Assembly (NCBI RefSeq): GCF_024584515.1
Contig: NZ_CP102173.1
Span: 3,038,001 to 3,102,000 of the forward strand
Length of the DNA stretch: 64,000 nucleotides
Direction of reading: 5' to 3'
Source of the DNA: Aeromicrobium wangtongii
GTDB taxonomy: Bacteria > Actinomycetota > Actinomycetes > Propionibacteriales > Nocardioidaceae
Part shown: in pieces, positions 7,281 through 15,888 of the stretch
How the letters are laid out: every line of letters begins with the position of its first letter
Numbering within the stretch: position 1 is the first letter of the stretch
Notes under the pieces: model-generated
Told to the model about the DNA's origin: nothing
What the model saw: only the letters and a program-made list of their open reading frames with translations
Database searches by the model: none
Translations under genes and position numbers: made by a program

Positions 7281-9125
7281 CTACTCGACCGTGACCGACT
7301 TGGCCAGGTTGCGGGGCTGGTCGACGTCGTGGCCCAGCTGGCTGGCCAGCTCGCACGCGAAGATCTGCAGCGGGACCGTGGCCACGAGCGGCTGCAGCAG
7401 CGTCGGCACCTTGGGCAGTCGGATCAGGTGGTCGGCGAACGGGACGACGTCCATGTCGCCGTCCTCGGCGAGCACGATCGTGCGGGCACCGCGGGCACGG
7501 ATCTCCTGGATGTTGCTGACGATCTTCTCCTGGAGCTGGTCCCGCGCCTTGGGTGGCACCACGATGAAGACCGGCACGCCTTCCTCGATCAGTGCGATCG
7601 GCCCGTGCTTGAGCTCGCCGGCGGCGAATCCCTCCGCGTGGATGTAGGCCAGCTCCTTGAGCTTGAGCGCGCCCTCCAGCGCCACCGGATAACCGACGTG
7701 GCGGCCCAGGAACAGGATCGACCGCGATCCGGCCAGCTGGGCGGCGAGCTTGCGCACCTGGTCGCCCTCGTCAAGCATCCGCTGGATGCCGGCGGGGGTC
7801 TTCTCGAGCTCCGCGATGAGGCTGGCGATCTCGTCGCCGTACTTCACGCCCTTGACCTGGGCCATGTACAGCGCCAGGAGGTAGCAGGCCACGACCTGCG
7901 CGAGGAACCCCTTGGTCGAGGCGACCGCGACCTCGGGTCCGGCGTGCGTGTAGATGACCGCATCGGACTCGCGCGGGATGGTCGAGCCGTTGGTGTTGCA
8001 GATCGACAGCACCCGGGCGCGCTGCTGGCGGGCGTACCGGATGGCCATCAGCGTGTCCATCGTCTCGCCGGACTGGCTGATCGTGACGACCAGCGTGCTG
8101 CGGTCCAGGATCGGGTCCCGGTAGCGGAACTCCGATGCCAGCTCGACCTCGCAGTGGATGCGGGTCCAGTGCTCGATCGCGTACTTGGCGGTCATGCCGG
8201 CGTAGTAGGAGGTGCCAGCGGCAACGATGATGACCTTGTCGACATCGCGCAGCTCATCGTCGGACAGGCGCATCTCGTCCAGCTGCAGGTGCCCGTCGAT
8301 CGAGTGGCGACCCAGCAACGTGTCGGCCACGGCCCGCGGCTGCTCGGCGATCTCCTTGAGCATGAACCACTCGTAGCCGCCCTTCTCGGCCGCCGAGACG
8401 TCCCAGTCGACGTGGTACTCGTTGGTGTCGGCGGGCTGGCCGAAGAAGTCCGTGACGACGATCTCGTCGGGGGTGATGGTGACGACCTGGTCCTGGCCGA
8501 GCTCGACCGCATTGCGCGTGTACTCGATGAACGCCGCGACGTCCGAGCCGAGGAAGTTCTCGCCGTCGCCTCGTCCCACCACGAGCGGGGAGTTGCGCCG
8601 AGCGCCGACGACCACATCGGGCTGGGCGGCATCGCAGATCACCAGCGTGAACGCGCCCTCGAGCCGGCGGCACACGGCGCGCACGGCGTCGGACAGGTCG
8701 GGCGTGCGCTCGAGCTCGTCGTGCAGCAGATGGGCGACGACCTCGGTGTCGGTCTCAGACAGGAGCTCGTGCCCGGACGCCTCGAGCTCGGCGCGCAGGG
8801 AGGCGAAGTTCTCGATGATCCCGTTGTGCACGACGGCCACCCGGCTGGCGGCGTCGAGGTGGGGGTGGGCGTTGACGTCGTTGGGTGCGCCGTGCGTCGC
8901 CCAGCGGGTGTGGCCGATGCCGGTGTGGGAGAGCGGCAGCGGGTGGATCGCCAGCTCGGCGTCCAGGTTCTTCAGCTTGCCGGCCTTCTTGGCCGACAGG
9001 ATCGTCCCGTCACCGACGAGCGCCACGCCCCCGGAGTCGTATCCGCGGTACTCGAGCCGGCGGAGGCCCCCCATGACGACGTCGAGGGCGGACCGCTGAC
9101 CGACGTATCCGACAATTCCACACAT
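7281..9125 (-). CDS. glmS: Glutamine--fructose-6-phosphate aminotransferase (isomerizing)
   Basis: 614 residues. It makes glucosamine-6-phosphate from fructose-6-phosphate and glutamine, the entry to UDP-GlcNAc. The N-terminal class-II glutaminase begins MCGIVGYVG, so Cys becomes the N-terminal nucleophile after Met removal. Two SIS domains follow, with GTSYYAGM, SQSGETMDT and ASTKGFLAQV, and the isomerase C terminus is DVDQPRNLAKSVTVE. The ATG at 9125 is fixed by the catalytic Cys; the frame is open further upstream but cannot be coding. TACTCT ends six bases before the ATG, suggesting a leaderless transcript. No glmS ribozyme is seen, as expected outside Firmicutes. Confidence 0.97.
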   Translation of the reverse strand: MCGIVGYVGQRSALDVVMGGLRRLEYRGYDSGGVALVGDGTILSAKKAGKLKNLDAELAIHPLPLSHTGIGHTRWATHGAPNDVNAHPHLDAASRVAVVHNGIIENFASLRAELEASGHELLSETDTEVVAHLLHDELERTPDLSDAVRAVCRRLEGAFTLVICDAAQPDVVVGARRNSPLVVGRGDGENFLGSDVAAFIEYTRNAVELGQDQVVTITPDEIVVTDFFGQPADTNEYHVDWDVSAAEKGGYEWFMLKEIAEQPRAVADTLLGRHSIDGHLQLDEMRLSDDELRDVDKVIIVAAGTSYYAGMTAKYAIEHWTRIHCEVELASEFRYRDPILDRSTLVVTISQSGETMDTLMAIRYARQQRARVLSICNTNGSTIPRESDAVIYTHAGPEVAVASTKGFLAQVVACYLLALYMAQVKGVKYGDEIASLIAELEKTPAGIQRMLDEGDQVRKLAAQLAGSRSILFLGRHVGYPVALEGALKLKELAYIHAEGFAAGELKHGPIALIEEGVPVFIVVPPKARDQLQEKIVSNIQEIRARGARTIVLAEDGDMDVVPFADHLIRLPKVPTLLQPLVATVPLQIFACELASQLGHDVDQPRNLAKSVTVE

Positions 9126-9131
9126 GCGTCC

Positions 9132-9137
9132 AGAGTA
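9132..9137 (-). promoter_or_regulatory. -10-like hexamer of glmS
   Basis: TACTCT on the minus strand, exactly six bases before the glmS ATG. The spacing implies transcription starting at or next to the A of ATG. No convincing -35 box lies 16-18 bases further upstream. Confidence 0.4.
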
Positions 9138-9224
9138 GCGGCGTGACTGGCGACACTCGTGGACGCGGACACTCTTCCGGGCCCAGTTGCACCACGCGGA
9201 CGGCCGTGACGTGACAATGGGGAC

Positions 9225-10166
9225 ATGTCGCGCGAGCACTCCCCTTATGTCGAGCTCGAGCGGTCCGCGTGGGCCAAGCTCGCCGGCGATGCGCCGCAGC
9301 CGTTGCGGCCGGCCGAGGTCGAGCGGGTCCGCGGCATCGGCGACGAGCTGGACCTCGAGGAGGTCCGCCAGGTCTACCTGCCCATGACCCAGCTGATCAG
9401 CATGCGGGTCCGGTTGGCCGCGGCGCTGTACGAGGCCACCGAGGAGTTCCTGCACGCGCCCCAGTCACGGCGCACCCCCTTCGTGATCGGCATCGCCGGC
9501 TCGGTCGCCGTCGGCAAGTCGACCACCGCGCGGCTGCTGCGCGAGCTGCTGGCCCAGTCGCCCGACCACCCGGTCGTCGAGCTGGTCACGACCGACGGGT
9601 TCTTGTTCCCCAACGCTGAGCTCGAGCGGCGCGGGCTGCTGGACCGCAAGGGCTTTCCCGAGTCGTACGACCGCAAGGCCCTGCTGCGCTTCGTGATGGA
9701 GGTCAAGTCCGGCGTCGAGGTCGTGACGGCGCCGGTCTACTCCCACCTCACCTACGACCGCACCGATGAGGTCGTCACCATCAAGGAGCCCGACATCGTG
9801 ATCGTCGAGGGGCTCAACGTCCTCGCGCCGGCCCGTCCGCGCGGCGACGGGTCGCCGGGACTGGCGGTCAGCGACTTCTTCGACTTCTCGATCTACGTCG
9901 ACGCGTCCGGCAAGGATCTGCGCCGCTGGTACATCGACCGGTTCCTCGCGCTGCGCAGGACGGCCTTCGCCGACCCGCACTCATACTTCCACCGGTACAG
10001 CGCATTCACCGACGAGCAGGCGATCGCGCGCGCGAGCGAGCTGTGGGACACGATCAACTGGCCCAACCTCAAGGAGAACATCGCGACGACCCGCGGACGC
10101 GCCTCCCTGGTGCTGCGCAAGGGGCCCGACCACACCGTCGAGTGGGTGCGGCTCCGCAAGATCTGA
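9225..10166 (+). CDS. coaA: Type I pantothenate kinase
   Basis: 313 residues, the usual size. CoaA phosphorylates pantothenate with ATP, the first and regulated step of CoA synthesis. The P-loop is GSVAVGKST (residues 92-100). LVTTDGFLFPN, GFPESYDRKALL, PVYSHLTYD, IVEGLNVL, and the long DPHSYFHRYSAFTDE block are characteristic of type I rather than type III enzymes. It is transcribed divergently from glmS across about 100 bases and ends at the first 78-bp repeat element. Confidence 0.96.
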   Translation: MSREHSPYVELERSAWAKLAGDAPQPLRPAEVERVRGIGDELDLEEVRQVYLPMTQLISMRVRLAAALYEATEEFLHAPQSRRTPFVIGIAGSVAVGKSTTARLLRELLAQSPDHPVVELVTTDGFLFPNAELERRGLLDRKGFPESYDRKALLRFVMEVKSGVEVVTAPVYSHLTYDRTDEVVTIKEPDIVIVEGLNVLAPARPRGDGSPGLAVSDFFDFSIYVDASGKDLRRWYIDRFLALRRTAFADPHSYFHRYSAFTDEQAIARASELWDTINWPNLKENIATTRGRASLVLRKGPDHTVEWVRLRKI

Positions 10167-10182
10167 GCGCGGCGCGTTCCCG

Positions 10183-10260
10183 CGAGTGGCGCAGTTTGGG
10201 CATTTTGAGACGGCGATTCTCGACGGAATGCGCCACTCGGGGGTGCTTTTGCGCCACTGG
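10183..10260 (-). repeat. 78-bp intergenic element, copy A (reverse orientation)
   Basis: Read on the minus strand, the element has a CGAGTGGCGCA-type 11-mer (first copy slightly degenerate, 10250-10260), a second copy 21 bp later (10229-10239), the core CGCCGTCTCA (10206-10215) 24 bp after that copy, and an inverted copy TGCGCCACTCG (10183-10193) at 46 bp. These are the same offsets as copies B and C. It fills the gap between convergent coaA and the GNAT gene, where it may also act as a terminator. Confidence 0.93.
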
Positions 10261-11226
10261 TCAGATGGGCAGGATGTACTCGCCGGCCCACGCCGTCTGC
10301 CGGAACCCGAGCTTCTCGTTGACCGCGATCATGTGCGTGTTGGTCGCCGCGTTGTAGGTCGTGACGCGGCGCCGGCCCGCCAGGAGGTCGCCCGAGACCT
10401 GCATCGCGCGGATCTTCAGCGCCAGTCCGAGACCGTGCCCGCGGTCTGCCGGACGCACGAGGGTGTCCCACTGATAGACCTCCGTGCCATCAGCAGGGAA
10501 GGCCAGCTGCGTGTGTCCGGCGAGCTCGTTGTCGGGAGCGCGGGCGACAACGATCTGCATCTGGCGACCGACGCGCACCAGGTCCGCCTCGTCCTTGCGG
10601 ACGCGCGCAACGTCCCAGTGCTCGTTCTCGAGCCCCGCGTCGCCGCTGGGCGCCTCCGAGTTCATGATCCGGCGCAGGTCGGCGTACTCGTCCACCCACT
10701 CATCGGGGCACGGACCACGCCAGGTCTCCAACGTGTAGCCGGGCGCGACCGCCAGGGGCGGCAGGTCGGCCGGTAGCCGCAACTCGCGGACGGCATCCAT
10801 GAAGTCCAGCTCGAACCCCCTGGCCTCGGCGAACCAGCGTCCGGCGTCGCCATCGGCGTCCACGGCCCAGACGGGCATCGCGAAGGCCTTCGTACGGCCG
10901 TGCGCCCGCGCGATGCCCACCAGCTCGTCGAGCATTCGCGAGCCGATGGCTTCCCGACGGCGCTCCGGCACGGTGAACACATCGACGAACGCGACGTCCG
11001 TGTTGTCCTGCAGCGGCAGGGTGACCCACCCGCCGCCGATCGCGAGGCCGTCGCCGTCCCGGGCCACCACGGCGACCTTCGTCCCGTACGCGTCGTCGGT
11101 CAGGTTGACCCGCTTCTCGATCGCCAGCCAGCGATCGTCGAAGGGCCGCGTGAGCGACCGCCCGTAGACGTCGTAGAGCTCGTCGAAGCTGCTCTGATCG
11201 GCCACGTTGACGACGGTGATGGTCAT
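10261..11226 (-). CDS. Tandem GNAT-domain acetyltransferase
   Basis: 321 residues from ATG 11226, containing two GNAT folds. The N-terminal one has the CoA-loop block PERRREAIGSRMLDELVG (about residues 90-107). The C-terminal one has RPADRGHGLGLALKIRAM and ends with NAATNTHMIAVNEKLGFRQT, the usual GNAT beta5-alpha5 region. Actinobacteria use such double GNAT proteins for varied small-molecule acetylation; the substrate cannot be named. The in-frame ATG 66 bases upstream lies within repeat element B and is rejected. TAGGGT seven bases before the ATG suggests a leaderless start. The gene is flanked by 78-bp elements in opposite orientation. Confidence 0.85.
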   Translation of the reverse strand: MTITVVNVADQSSFDELYDVYGRSLTRPFDDRWLAIEKRVNLTDDAYGTKVAVVARDGDGLAIGGGWVTLPLQDNTDVAFVDVFTVPERRREAIGSRMLDELVGIARAHGRTKAFAMPVWAVDADGDAGRWFAEARGFELDFMDAVRELRLPADLPPLAVAPGYTLETWRGPCPDEWVDEYADLRRIMNSEAPSGDAGLENEHWDVARVRKDEADLVRVGRQMQIVVARAPDNELAGHTQLAFPADGTEVYQWDTLVRPADRGHGLGLALKIRAMQVSGDLLAGRRRVTTYNAATNTHMIAVNEKLGFRQTAWAGEYILPI

Positions 11227-11233
11227 GACCTCC

Positions 11234-11239
11234 ACCCTA
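11234..11239 (-). promoter_or_regulatory. -10-like hexamer of the tandem GNAT gene
   Basis: TAGGGT on the minus strand, separated from the ATG by the seven bases GGAGGTC. Either the transcript is leaderless or GGAGG serves as an unusually close ribosome binding site; the hexamer spacing favours the first. A -35 box would fall inside repeat element B. Confidence 0.4.
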
Positions 11240-11246
11240 GGCACCC

Positions 11247-11324
11247 CGAGTGGCGCAGATCGCACCCCGAGTGGCGCACTCTGCGACGACACGCCGTCTC
11301 AGAAAGTCCGATCTGCGCCACTCG
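11247..11324 (+). repeat. 78-bp intergenic element, copy B
   Basis: CGAGTGGCGCA at 11247-11257 and again at 11268-11278 (21 bp step), core CGCCGTCTCAGA at 11292-11303, inverted copy TGCGCCACTCG at 11314-11324. The first and last copies extend to a 15-bp inverted repeat, CGAGTGGCGCAGATC and its complement. It lies between the 5' end of the tandem GNAT gene and the 3' end of glmM, the only copy not between convergent genes. Confidence 0.95.
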
Positions 11325-11341
11325 CGGTTCGGGCGGGGCGG

Positions 11342-12688
11342 TCAGCTGCGGAGGGTGCGGGCCACCACGTCCGCGAGGTGCTCGGCCACCTCGGTGGCCT
11401 CCTCGTGCGTCGCGGCCTCGACCATGACGCGCACCAGCGGCTCGGTGCCCGATGGGCGCAGCAGCACCCGGCCGGAGTCGCCGAGCCGGGAGGTGGCGAT
11501 CGCGACCTCTCCCTGCAGCGTCGGGTCGGTGTGGGCGCGCCGCTTGTCGACACCGGGCACGTTGACCAACACCTGTGGCAGGCGCGTCATGACCGCGGCG
11601 AGCTCGGACAGCGTCGACCCGGACTCGCGCAGACGCGCGGCCAGGTGCGCGGCGGTGAGCACGCCGTCGCCGGTCGTGGCGTAGTCGCCCATGATGACGT
11701 GGCCGGACTGCTCGCCGCCCATGTTGAAGCCGCCCGCCCGCATCGCCTCCAGGACGTAGCGGTCCCCCACGGCGGTCTGGATCACCGAGATGCCCGCCGC
11801 CTGGAGCGCGTGCACGAAGCCCAGGTTGCTCATCACCGTCGCGACGACGGTGTCATCGGTCAGCCGCCCGGCGTCCCGGGCTGCGAGCGCCAGGATCGCC
11901 AGGATGTGGTCGCCGTCGACGACGGCGCCGGACTCGTCGACGGCCAGGCAGCGATCGGCGTCACCGTCGAAGGCGAAGCCCGCATCGGCTCTGTGCAGGA
12001 CGACGGCCTTCTGCAGGTCGTCCAGGTGGGTCGAGCCGCAGTTGTGGTTGATGTTGAGCCCGTCGGGCTCGGCGTGGATCGCGATCACCGTGGCACCGAG
12101 CTGCTCGAACACCTGCGGACCGACCTTGAAGGCCGCGCCGTTGGCGCAGTCCAGGACGATCTTCAGGCCGTCCAGGCGGCACGGTGTGGACTTCACCAGG
12201 TGGTCGACGTAGGCGGCGACGCCAGGCTGGCTGTCGCCGATGCGGCCCACATCTGCACCCACCGGGCGCTCCCACGGCTCCTCGAGGCGCTGCTCGATCA
12301 GCAGCTCGAGATCGTCGTCGAGCTTCAGACCGCCGCGGGCCAAGAACTTGATGCCGTTGTCGGGCATCGGGTTGTGGCTCGCGGAGATCATGACGCCCAT
12401 GTCGGCCGCGAGGTGCGAGGTCAGGAATGCCGCACCCGGTGTCGGGACCACGCCCAGGCGGTGCACGTCGACCCCGGCAGACGCAAGACCCGCGACCACC
12501 GCGGCCTCCAGAAACTCTCCGGAGGCGCGGGGATCGCGGGCCACGACTGCTGTGGGACGCTGGTCGGCGAATGCACCGACCTCGCCCAGGATGTGGGCCG
12601 CGGCGACCGCGAGGTCGACGGCGAGCTCGGCGGTCAGATCACGATTCGCGACTCCGCGAACGCCATCGGTGCCAAAGATCCGGCCCAC
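11342..12688 (-). CDS. glmM: Phosphoglucosamine mutase
   Basis: 448 residues. It interconverts glucosamine-6-phosphate and glucosamine-1-phosphate, following GlmS in UDP-GlcNAc synthesis. The phosphoserine loop is [15 protein letters not shown] (catalytic Ser104), the metal-binding loop is [13 protein letters not shown], the sugar-binding loop is [19 protein letters not shown], and the phosphate-binding loop is [14 protein letters not shown]. It begins with [12 protein letters not shown], six bases after the rpsI stop, so rplM-rpsI-glmM form one operon as in many actinobacteria. Confidence 0.97.
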   Translation of the reverse strand: MGRIFGTDGVRGVANRDLTAELAVDLAVAAAHILGEVGAFADQRPTAVVARDPRASGEFLEAAVVAGLASAGVDVHRLGVVPTPGAAFLTSHLAADMGVMISASHNPMPDNGIKFLARGGLKLDDDLELLIEQRLEEPWERPVGADVGRIGDSQPGVAAYVDHLVKSTPCRLDGLKIVLDCANGAAFKVGPQVFEQLGATVIAIHAEPDGLNINHNCGSTHLDDLQKAVVLHRADAGFAFDGDADRCLAVDESGAVVDGDHILAILALAARDAGRLTDDTVVATVMSNLGFVHALQAAGISVIQTAVGDRYVLEAMRAGGFNMGGEQSGHVIMGDYATTGDGVLTAAHLAARLRESGSTLSELAAVMTRLPQVLVNVPGVDKRRAHTDPTLQGEVAIATSRLGDSGRVLLRPSGTEPLVRVMVEAATHEEATEVAEHLADVVARTLRS

Positions 12689-12694
12689 GAACGA

Positions 12695-13195
12695 TCAGCG
12701 CTTGCTGTACTGCGGCGCCTTACGTGCCTTCTTGAGACCAGCCTTCTTGCGCTCCTTGATGCGCGAGTCGCGCGTCAGGAGTCCGGCCTTCTTCAGGACC
12801 GGGCGGTTGGCCTCTTCGTCGATCTGGTTCAGCGAGCGGGCCACGCCCAGGCGCAGCGCGCCGGCCTGGCCGGTCATGCCGCCACCGGTGACGCGAGCGA
12901 TGACGTCGAAACGGTCCTGCAGACCGGTCTCGGCGAACGCCTCCTTGGCAATCTGCTGGTGCAGCTTGTTGGGGAGGTACTCCTCCAGCGGCTTGCCGTT
13001 GACGGTCCACACGCCGGTGCCGGGCACGATGCGGACTCGGGCGATGGCCTCCTTGCGGCGGCCGGTCGCAGCACCCGGAGCGATGGTCGCCGGCTTGCTG
13101 GAGGTCTCGGACGAACCAGCCGTCTCGGAGGTGTATGCAACACCCTCCGTGTTGGTCTGGAACTCGGTCTCTTCGGTGGTGGCGGTCTCAGCCAT
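12695..13195 (-). CDS. rpsI: Ribosomal protein S9 (uS9) with N-terminal extension
   Basis: 166 residues against about 130 in E. coli. The first 40 or so residues are Thr/Glu/Ser-rich and acidic ([14 protein letters not shown] onward) and are not part of the S9 fold. The conserved protein starts at [12 protein letters not shown] and ends with the basic tail [12 protein letters not shown], which reaches the ribosomal P-site tRNA. It lies 33 bases after rplM and six before glmM. Acidic N-terminal extensions on S9 are common in actinobacteria. Confidence 0.97.
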   Translation of the reverse strand: MAETATTEETEFQTNTEGVAYTSETAGSSETSSKPATIAPGAATGRRKEAIARVRIVPGTGVWTVNGKPLEEYLPNKLHQQIAKEAFAETGLQDRFDVIARVTGGGMTGQAGALRLGVARSLNQIDEEANRPVLKKAGLLTRDSRIKERKKAGLKKARKAPQYSKR

Positions 13196-13228
13196 GAATG
13201 CGCTTGCCTTCTTTACGGGGGAGAGGGA

Positions 13229-13672
13229 CTACTGGGAGATCTGCGTGATCTCGAAGGGCTGGGGCTTCTGAGCGGTGTGCGGGTGCTCGGGGCCCGAGTA
13301 CACCTTGAGCTTGGTGATCAGCTGATCGCCCAGACGGTTCTTGGGAAGCATGCCGCGCACCGACTTCTCGATCGCCTTGCGGGCGTCCTTGTCGAGCAGG
13401 TCACCGTAGGCGATGGACTTGAGTCCACCCGGGTAACCGCTGTGGCGGTAGGCGAGCTTGTCGCGGCGCTTGTTGCCGGACAGGGCCACCTTCTCGGCGT
13501 TGACGATGATGACGAAGTCGCCGCCGTCCACGTGAGGTGCATAGGTCGGCTTGTGCTTCCCGCGAAGGAGCGTCGCAGCCTGGACGGCGAGACGGCCCAG
13601 GACGATGTCCTCGGCGTCGATGACGTGCCACTGACGGGTGATGTCAGACGGCTTGGGGCTGAACGTGCGCAC
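13229..13672 (-). CDS. rplM: Ribosomal protein L13 (uL13)
   Basis: 147 residues from GTG 13672, the family length. The sequence starts [20 protein letters not shown] and holds [31 protein letters not shown] and the C-terminal [11 protein letters not shown]. The frame is open to 13786, but the added residues are unlike L13. AGAAGG lies about nine bases before the GTG and settles the start. It is the first gene of rplM-rpsI-glmM. Confidence 0.97.
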   Translation of the reverse strand: MRTFSPKPSDITRQWHVIDAEDIVLGRLAVQAATLLRGKHKPTYAPHVDGGDFVIIVNAEKVALSGNKRRDKLAYRHSGYPGGLKSIAYGDLLDKDARKAIEKSVRGMLPKNRLGDQLITKLKVYSGPEHPHTAQKPQPFEITQISQ

Positions 13673-13766
13673 GGCGTGACCTTCTCGTTCTTGATGGGTA
13701 CGGTTCTGAAAGATCCAACTCTGGTGGTCGGTGCCCAGGCATAGCCACGGGCAACAACGACACACT

Positions 13767-13796
13767 AGGTTAACCGGCACCGGCATCGAAGGTCAA
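13767..13796 (-). promoter_or_regulatory. Promoter of the rplM-rpsI-glmM operon
   Basis: On the minus strand, TTGACC (13791-13796) is followed after 18 bases by TAACCT (13767-13772), a good match to the housekeeping sigma-70-type consensus. The predicted start is near 13760, leaving a leader of about 85 bases before the rplM GTG. It is the strongest-looking promoter in this part of the window. Confidence 0.65.
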
Positions 13797-13910
13797 AACG
13801 AGGGGTCATCCGACCCCCGGCCAGCGGTGAGGCGTGCCTCACGTCTAGGTTGAGTACCGGATCGGCACCATCACAGCCGCGCCCTTTTGCCACGTCACAG
13901 GAGACCCATC

Positions 13911-15215
13911 GTGACCGAGAACCACACGCTGACAGTTCGCGACAACCGTACGGGCGAGGAGTACGAGCTCCCGATCACCGACGGCACGATTCGCGCCGGA
14001 GACCTCGGCAAGATCGGAAAGACCGAGGACGAGCCCGGTCTGGCGGTCTATGACCCCGGCTTCACCAACACCGCGTCCACCCGGAGCTCCGTCACCTTCA
14101 TCGACGGTGACAAGGGAATCCTGGAGTACCGCGGCTACCCCATCGAGCAGCTGGCCGAGAAGTCCACGTTCCTCGAGGTCGCCTACCTGCTGATCCACGG
14201 CGAGCTGCCCACCAAGGAGCAGCACGACCAGTGGGTGCACGAGATCACGTTCCACACGTTCGTGCACGAGAACGTCAAGTCGCTGATGCAGGGCTTCCGC
14301 TACGACGCACACCCCATGGGCATGCTGCTGTCGAGCGTGGGTGCGCTGTCGACGTTCTACCCGGAGGCGCGCAACATCTCCGATCCGGCGGTCCGCCACG
14401 AGCAGGTCGTGCGCATGATCGCCAAGATGCCGACGCTCGGCGCCTGGTCGTTCCGCCACGCCCAGGGCAAGCCGTACGTCTACCCCGACAACGACCTGTC
14501 GTACACCGAGAACTTCCTCTCGATGCTGTTCAAGATGTCCGAGCCCAAGTACGACCCGGACCCGCGCCTGGCCAAGGCCCTGGACGTCCTGCTGATCCTG
14601 CACGCCGATCACGAGCAGAACTGCTCGACCAATGCGGTGCGCTCGGTCGGCTCCAGCCAGGTCGACCCGTACTCCGCGGTCAGCGCCGGCATCGCCGCCC
14701 TCTACGGCCCGCTGCACGGCGGCGCCAACGAAGCGGTGCTGAAGATGCTCAAGCGCATCGGCAGCAAGGAGAACATCCCGGCGTTCATCGAGGGCGTCAA
14801 GAACGGCGACGAGAAGCTCATGGGCTTCGGTCACCGCGTCTACAAGAACTACGACCCGCGCGCCACGATCATCAAGAAGGCCTGCGACGACGTCTTCGAG
14901 GTCACGGGTGTCAACCCGCTGCTCGAGATCGCGCAGGAGCTGGAGAAGATCGCGCTCGAGGACGAGTACTTCGTCAAGCGCAAGCTCTACCCCAACGTGG
15001 ACTTCTACTCGGGCCTGATCTACGAGGCGCTGCAGTTCCCGCCGGAGATGTTCACGGTGCTGTTCGCGATCGGCCGCACGCCCGGCTGGCTCGCACAGTG
15101 GTCGGAGCTGGTGGACGACAAGGAGCAGAAGATCGCTCGCCCCAAGCAGATCTACACCGGTGACCGCCGGCTGGAGTTCGTGCCCGCCGCGGAGCGCTGG
15201 GCCAACGAGTCCTAG
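13911..15215 (+). CDS. gltA: Citrate synthase (type II, gltA-like)
   Basis: 434 residues from GTG 13911. It condenses acetyl-CoA with oxaloacetate at the entry to the TCA cycle. The N-terminal domain (about the first 40 residues, VRDNRTGEEYELPI) is the feature of the larger Gram-negative/actinobacterial form. The active-site regions are HADHEQNCSTNAVRSVGSS, GPLHGGANEAVLKML (catalytic His), FGHRVYKNYDPRA (His and Arg) and KLYPNVDFYSG (Asp). AGGAG seven bases before the GTG decides the start over an upstream ATG at 13887. The gene is single and followed by an intrinsic terminator. Confidence 0.96.
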   Translation: MTENHTLTVRDNRTGEEYELPITDGTIRAGDLGKIGKTEDEPGLAVYDPGFTNTASTRSSVTFIDGDKGILEYRGYPIEQLAEKSTFLEVAYLLIHGELPTKEQHDQWVHEITFHTFVHENVKSLMQGFRYDAHPMGMLLSSVGALSTFYPEARNISDPAVRHEQVVRMIAKMPTLGAWSFRHAQGKPYVYPDNDLSYTENFLSMLFKMSEPKYDPDPRLAKALDVLLILHADHEQNCSTNAVRSVGSSQVDPYSAVSAGIAALYGPLHGGANEAVLKMLKRIGSKENIPAFIEGVKNGDEKLMGFGHRVYKNYDPRATIIKKACDDVFEVTGVNPLLEIAQELEKIALEDEYFVKRKLYPNVDFYSGLIYEALQFPPEMFTVLFAIGRTPGWLAQWSELVDDKEQKIARPKQIYTGDRRLEFVPAAERWANES

Positions 15216-15232
15216 GCCACACCGCCCGACCG

Positions 15233-15262
15233 AGCCCCTGACCCACCGGGTCAGGGGCTTTG
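15233..15262 (+). terminator. Intrinsic terminator of gltA
   Basis: A perfect 12-bp stem, AGCCCCTGACCC (15233-15244) and GGGTCAGGGGCT (15248-15259) with the loop ACC, followed by TT and a short T-rich run. It starts 17 bases after the citrate synthase stop. Confidence 0.85.
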
Positions 15263-15271
15263 TCGTCGCTC

Positions 15272-15349
15272 CGAGTGGCGCAAACCTGGCTGCGAGTGGC
15301 GCAGATCCGGACGACCCGCCGTCTCAGAACCTCACTTGTGCACCACTCG
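15272..15349 (+). repeat. 78-bp intergenic element, copy C
   Basis: CGAGTGGCGCA at 15272-15282 and 15293-15303 (21 bp step), core CGCCGTCTCAGA at 15317-15328, and the inverted copy TGCACCACTCG (one mismatch) at 15339-15349. All offsets are identical to copy B. It lies after the gltA terminator, between convergent gltA and the secreted protein gene. Confidence 0.94.
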
Positions 15350-15391
15350 CGCGACCGCAAGCGGGAGGCGGCCCCAGCGGGCCCGTTGTGG

Positions 15392-15805
15392 CTAGTCGGG
15401 GCAGGAGTCCTGGTAGGTCAGGATGCGGACGGGGTCGCTGTAGGCGAAGCGGTAGGAGCCAGTCGTGGGCATCCGGACCTTGTAGGAGCGGTCGACGATG
15501 GTCGTGGGCCGGTCGATGAACGTGAACCGGCCGGAGGAGCGCACCCGCGCGTACCCCTCGATCTGCCACCTGCCGCCATCGAGCCGCTTGTAGACCCTGA
15601 CCTGCTTGCCGGGTCGGACCGGCGACACCGTCCCGGTCAGCCGCAGCAGGTCGCCGGTGGGGCGGCCCTCGCAGGTCAGGACGGGGAAGGTCGGCCACGG
15701 CTTGGCCTTGAGGGTCACGGTGAACCGTTTCGCGGCCGCGTCCGCAGCACCGGGCAGCGCGATCAGGAGAGAAGCGGTCATCACGGCCACCAGGAATCTA
15801 CGCAT
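15392..15805 (-). CDS. Small secreted protein of unknown function
   Basis: 137 residues from ATG 15805, with AAGGTGG six bases upstream; a GTG three bases earlier is possible. A signal peptide is clear: MRRFLVAVMTASLLIALPGA then ADAAAKR, with cleavage after ADA likely. The mature part of about 110 residues has two cysteines (LTCEGRP and the C-terminal DSCPD) that could form a disulfide, and beta-rich stretches such as GKQVRVYKRLDGGRWQIEGYA and SGRFTFIDRP, reminiscent of secreted Ig-like folds that pass through VRVYRR motifs. I do not recognise a named family. It is convergent with gltA and divergent from truA. Confidence 0.75.
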   Translation of the reverse strand: MRRFLVAVMTASLLIALPGAADAAAKRFTVTLKAKPWPTFPVLTCEGRPTGDLLRLTGTVSPVRPGKQVRVYKRLDGGRWQIEGYARVRSSGRFTFIDRPTTIVDRSYKVRMPTTGSYRFAYSDPVRILTYQDSCPD

Positions 15806-15876
15806 CACGGGCCACCTTCGTCGATCAGCACACCGTAGACCCGCACGTCCCTCCTGTCACGAAGGTGACACAGCGA

Positions 15877-15882
15877 TAGCGT
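15877..15882 (+). promoter_or_regulatory. -10-like hexamer of truA
   Basis: TAGCGT ends six bases before the GTG start of truA, the spacing expected for a leaderless transcript. No Shine-Dalgarno-like sequence is present upstream of the GTG, which fits. Confidence 0.4.
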
Positions 15883-15888
15883 GGGCTC

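Noticed and set aside
11227..11292. A 22-residue N-terminal extension of the tandem GNAT protein
   Set aside because: It would be encoded by repeat element B, including a duplicated SAPLGVR-type peptide that only reflects the 21-bp repeat; the -10-like box sits inside it.
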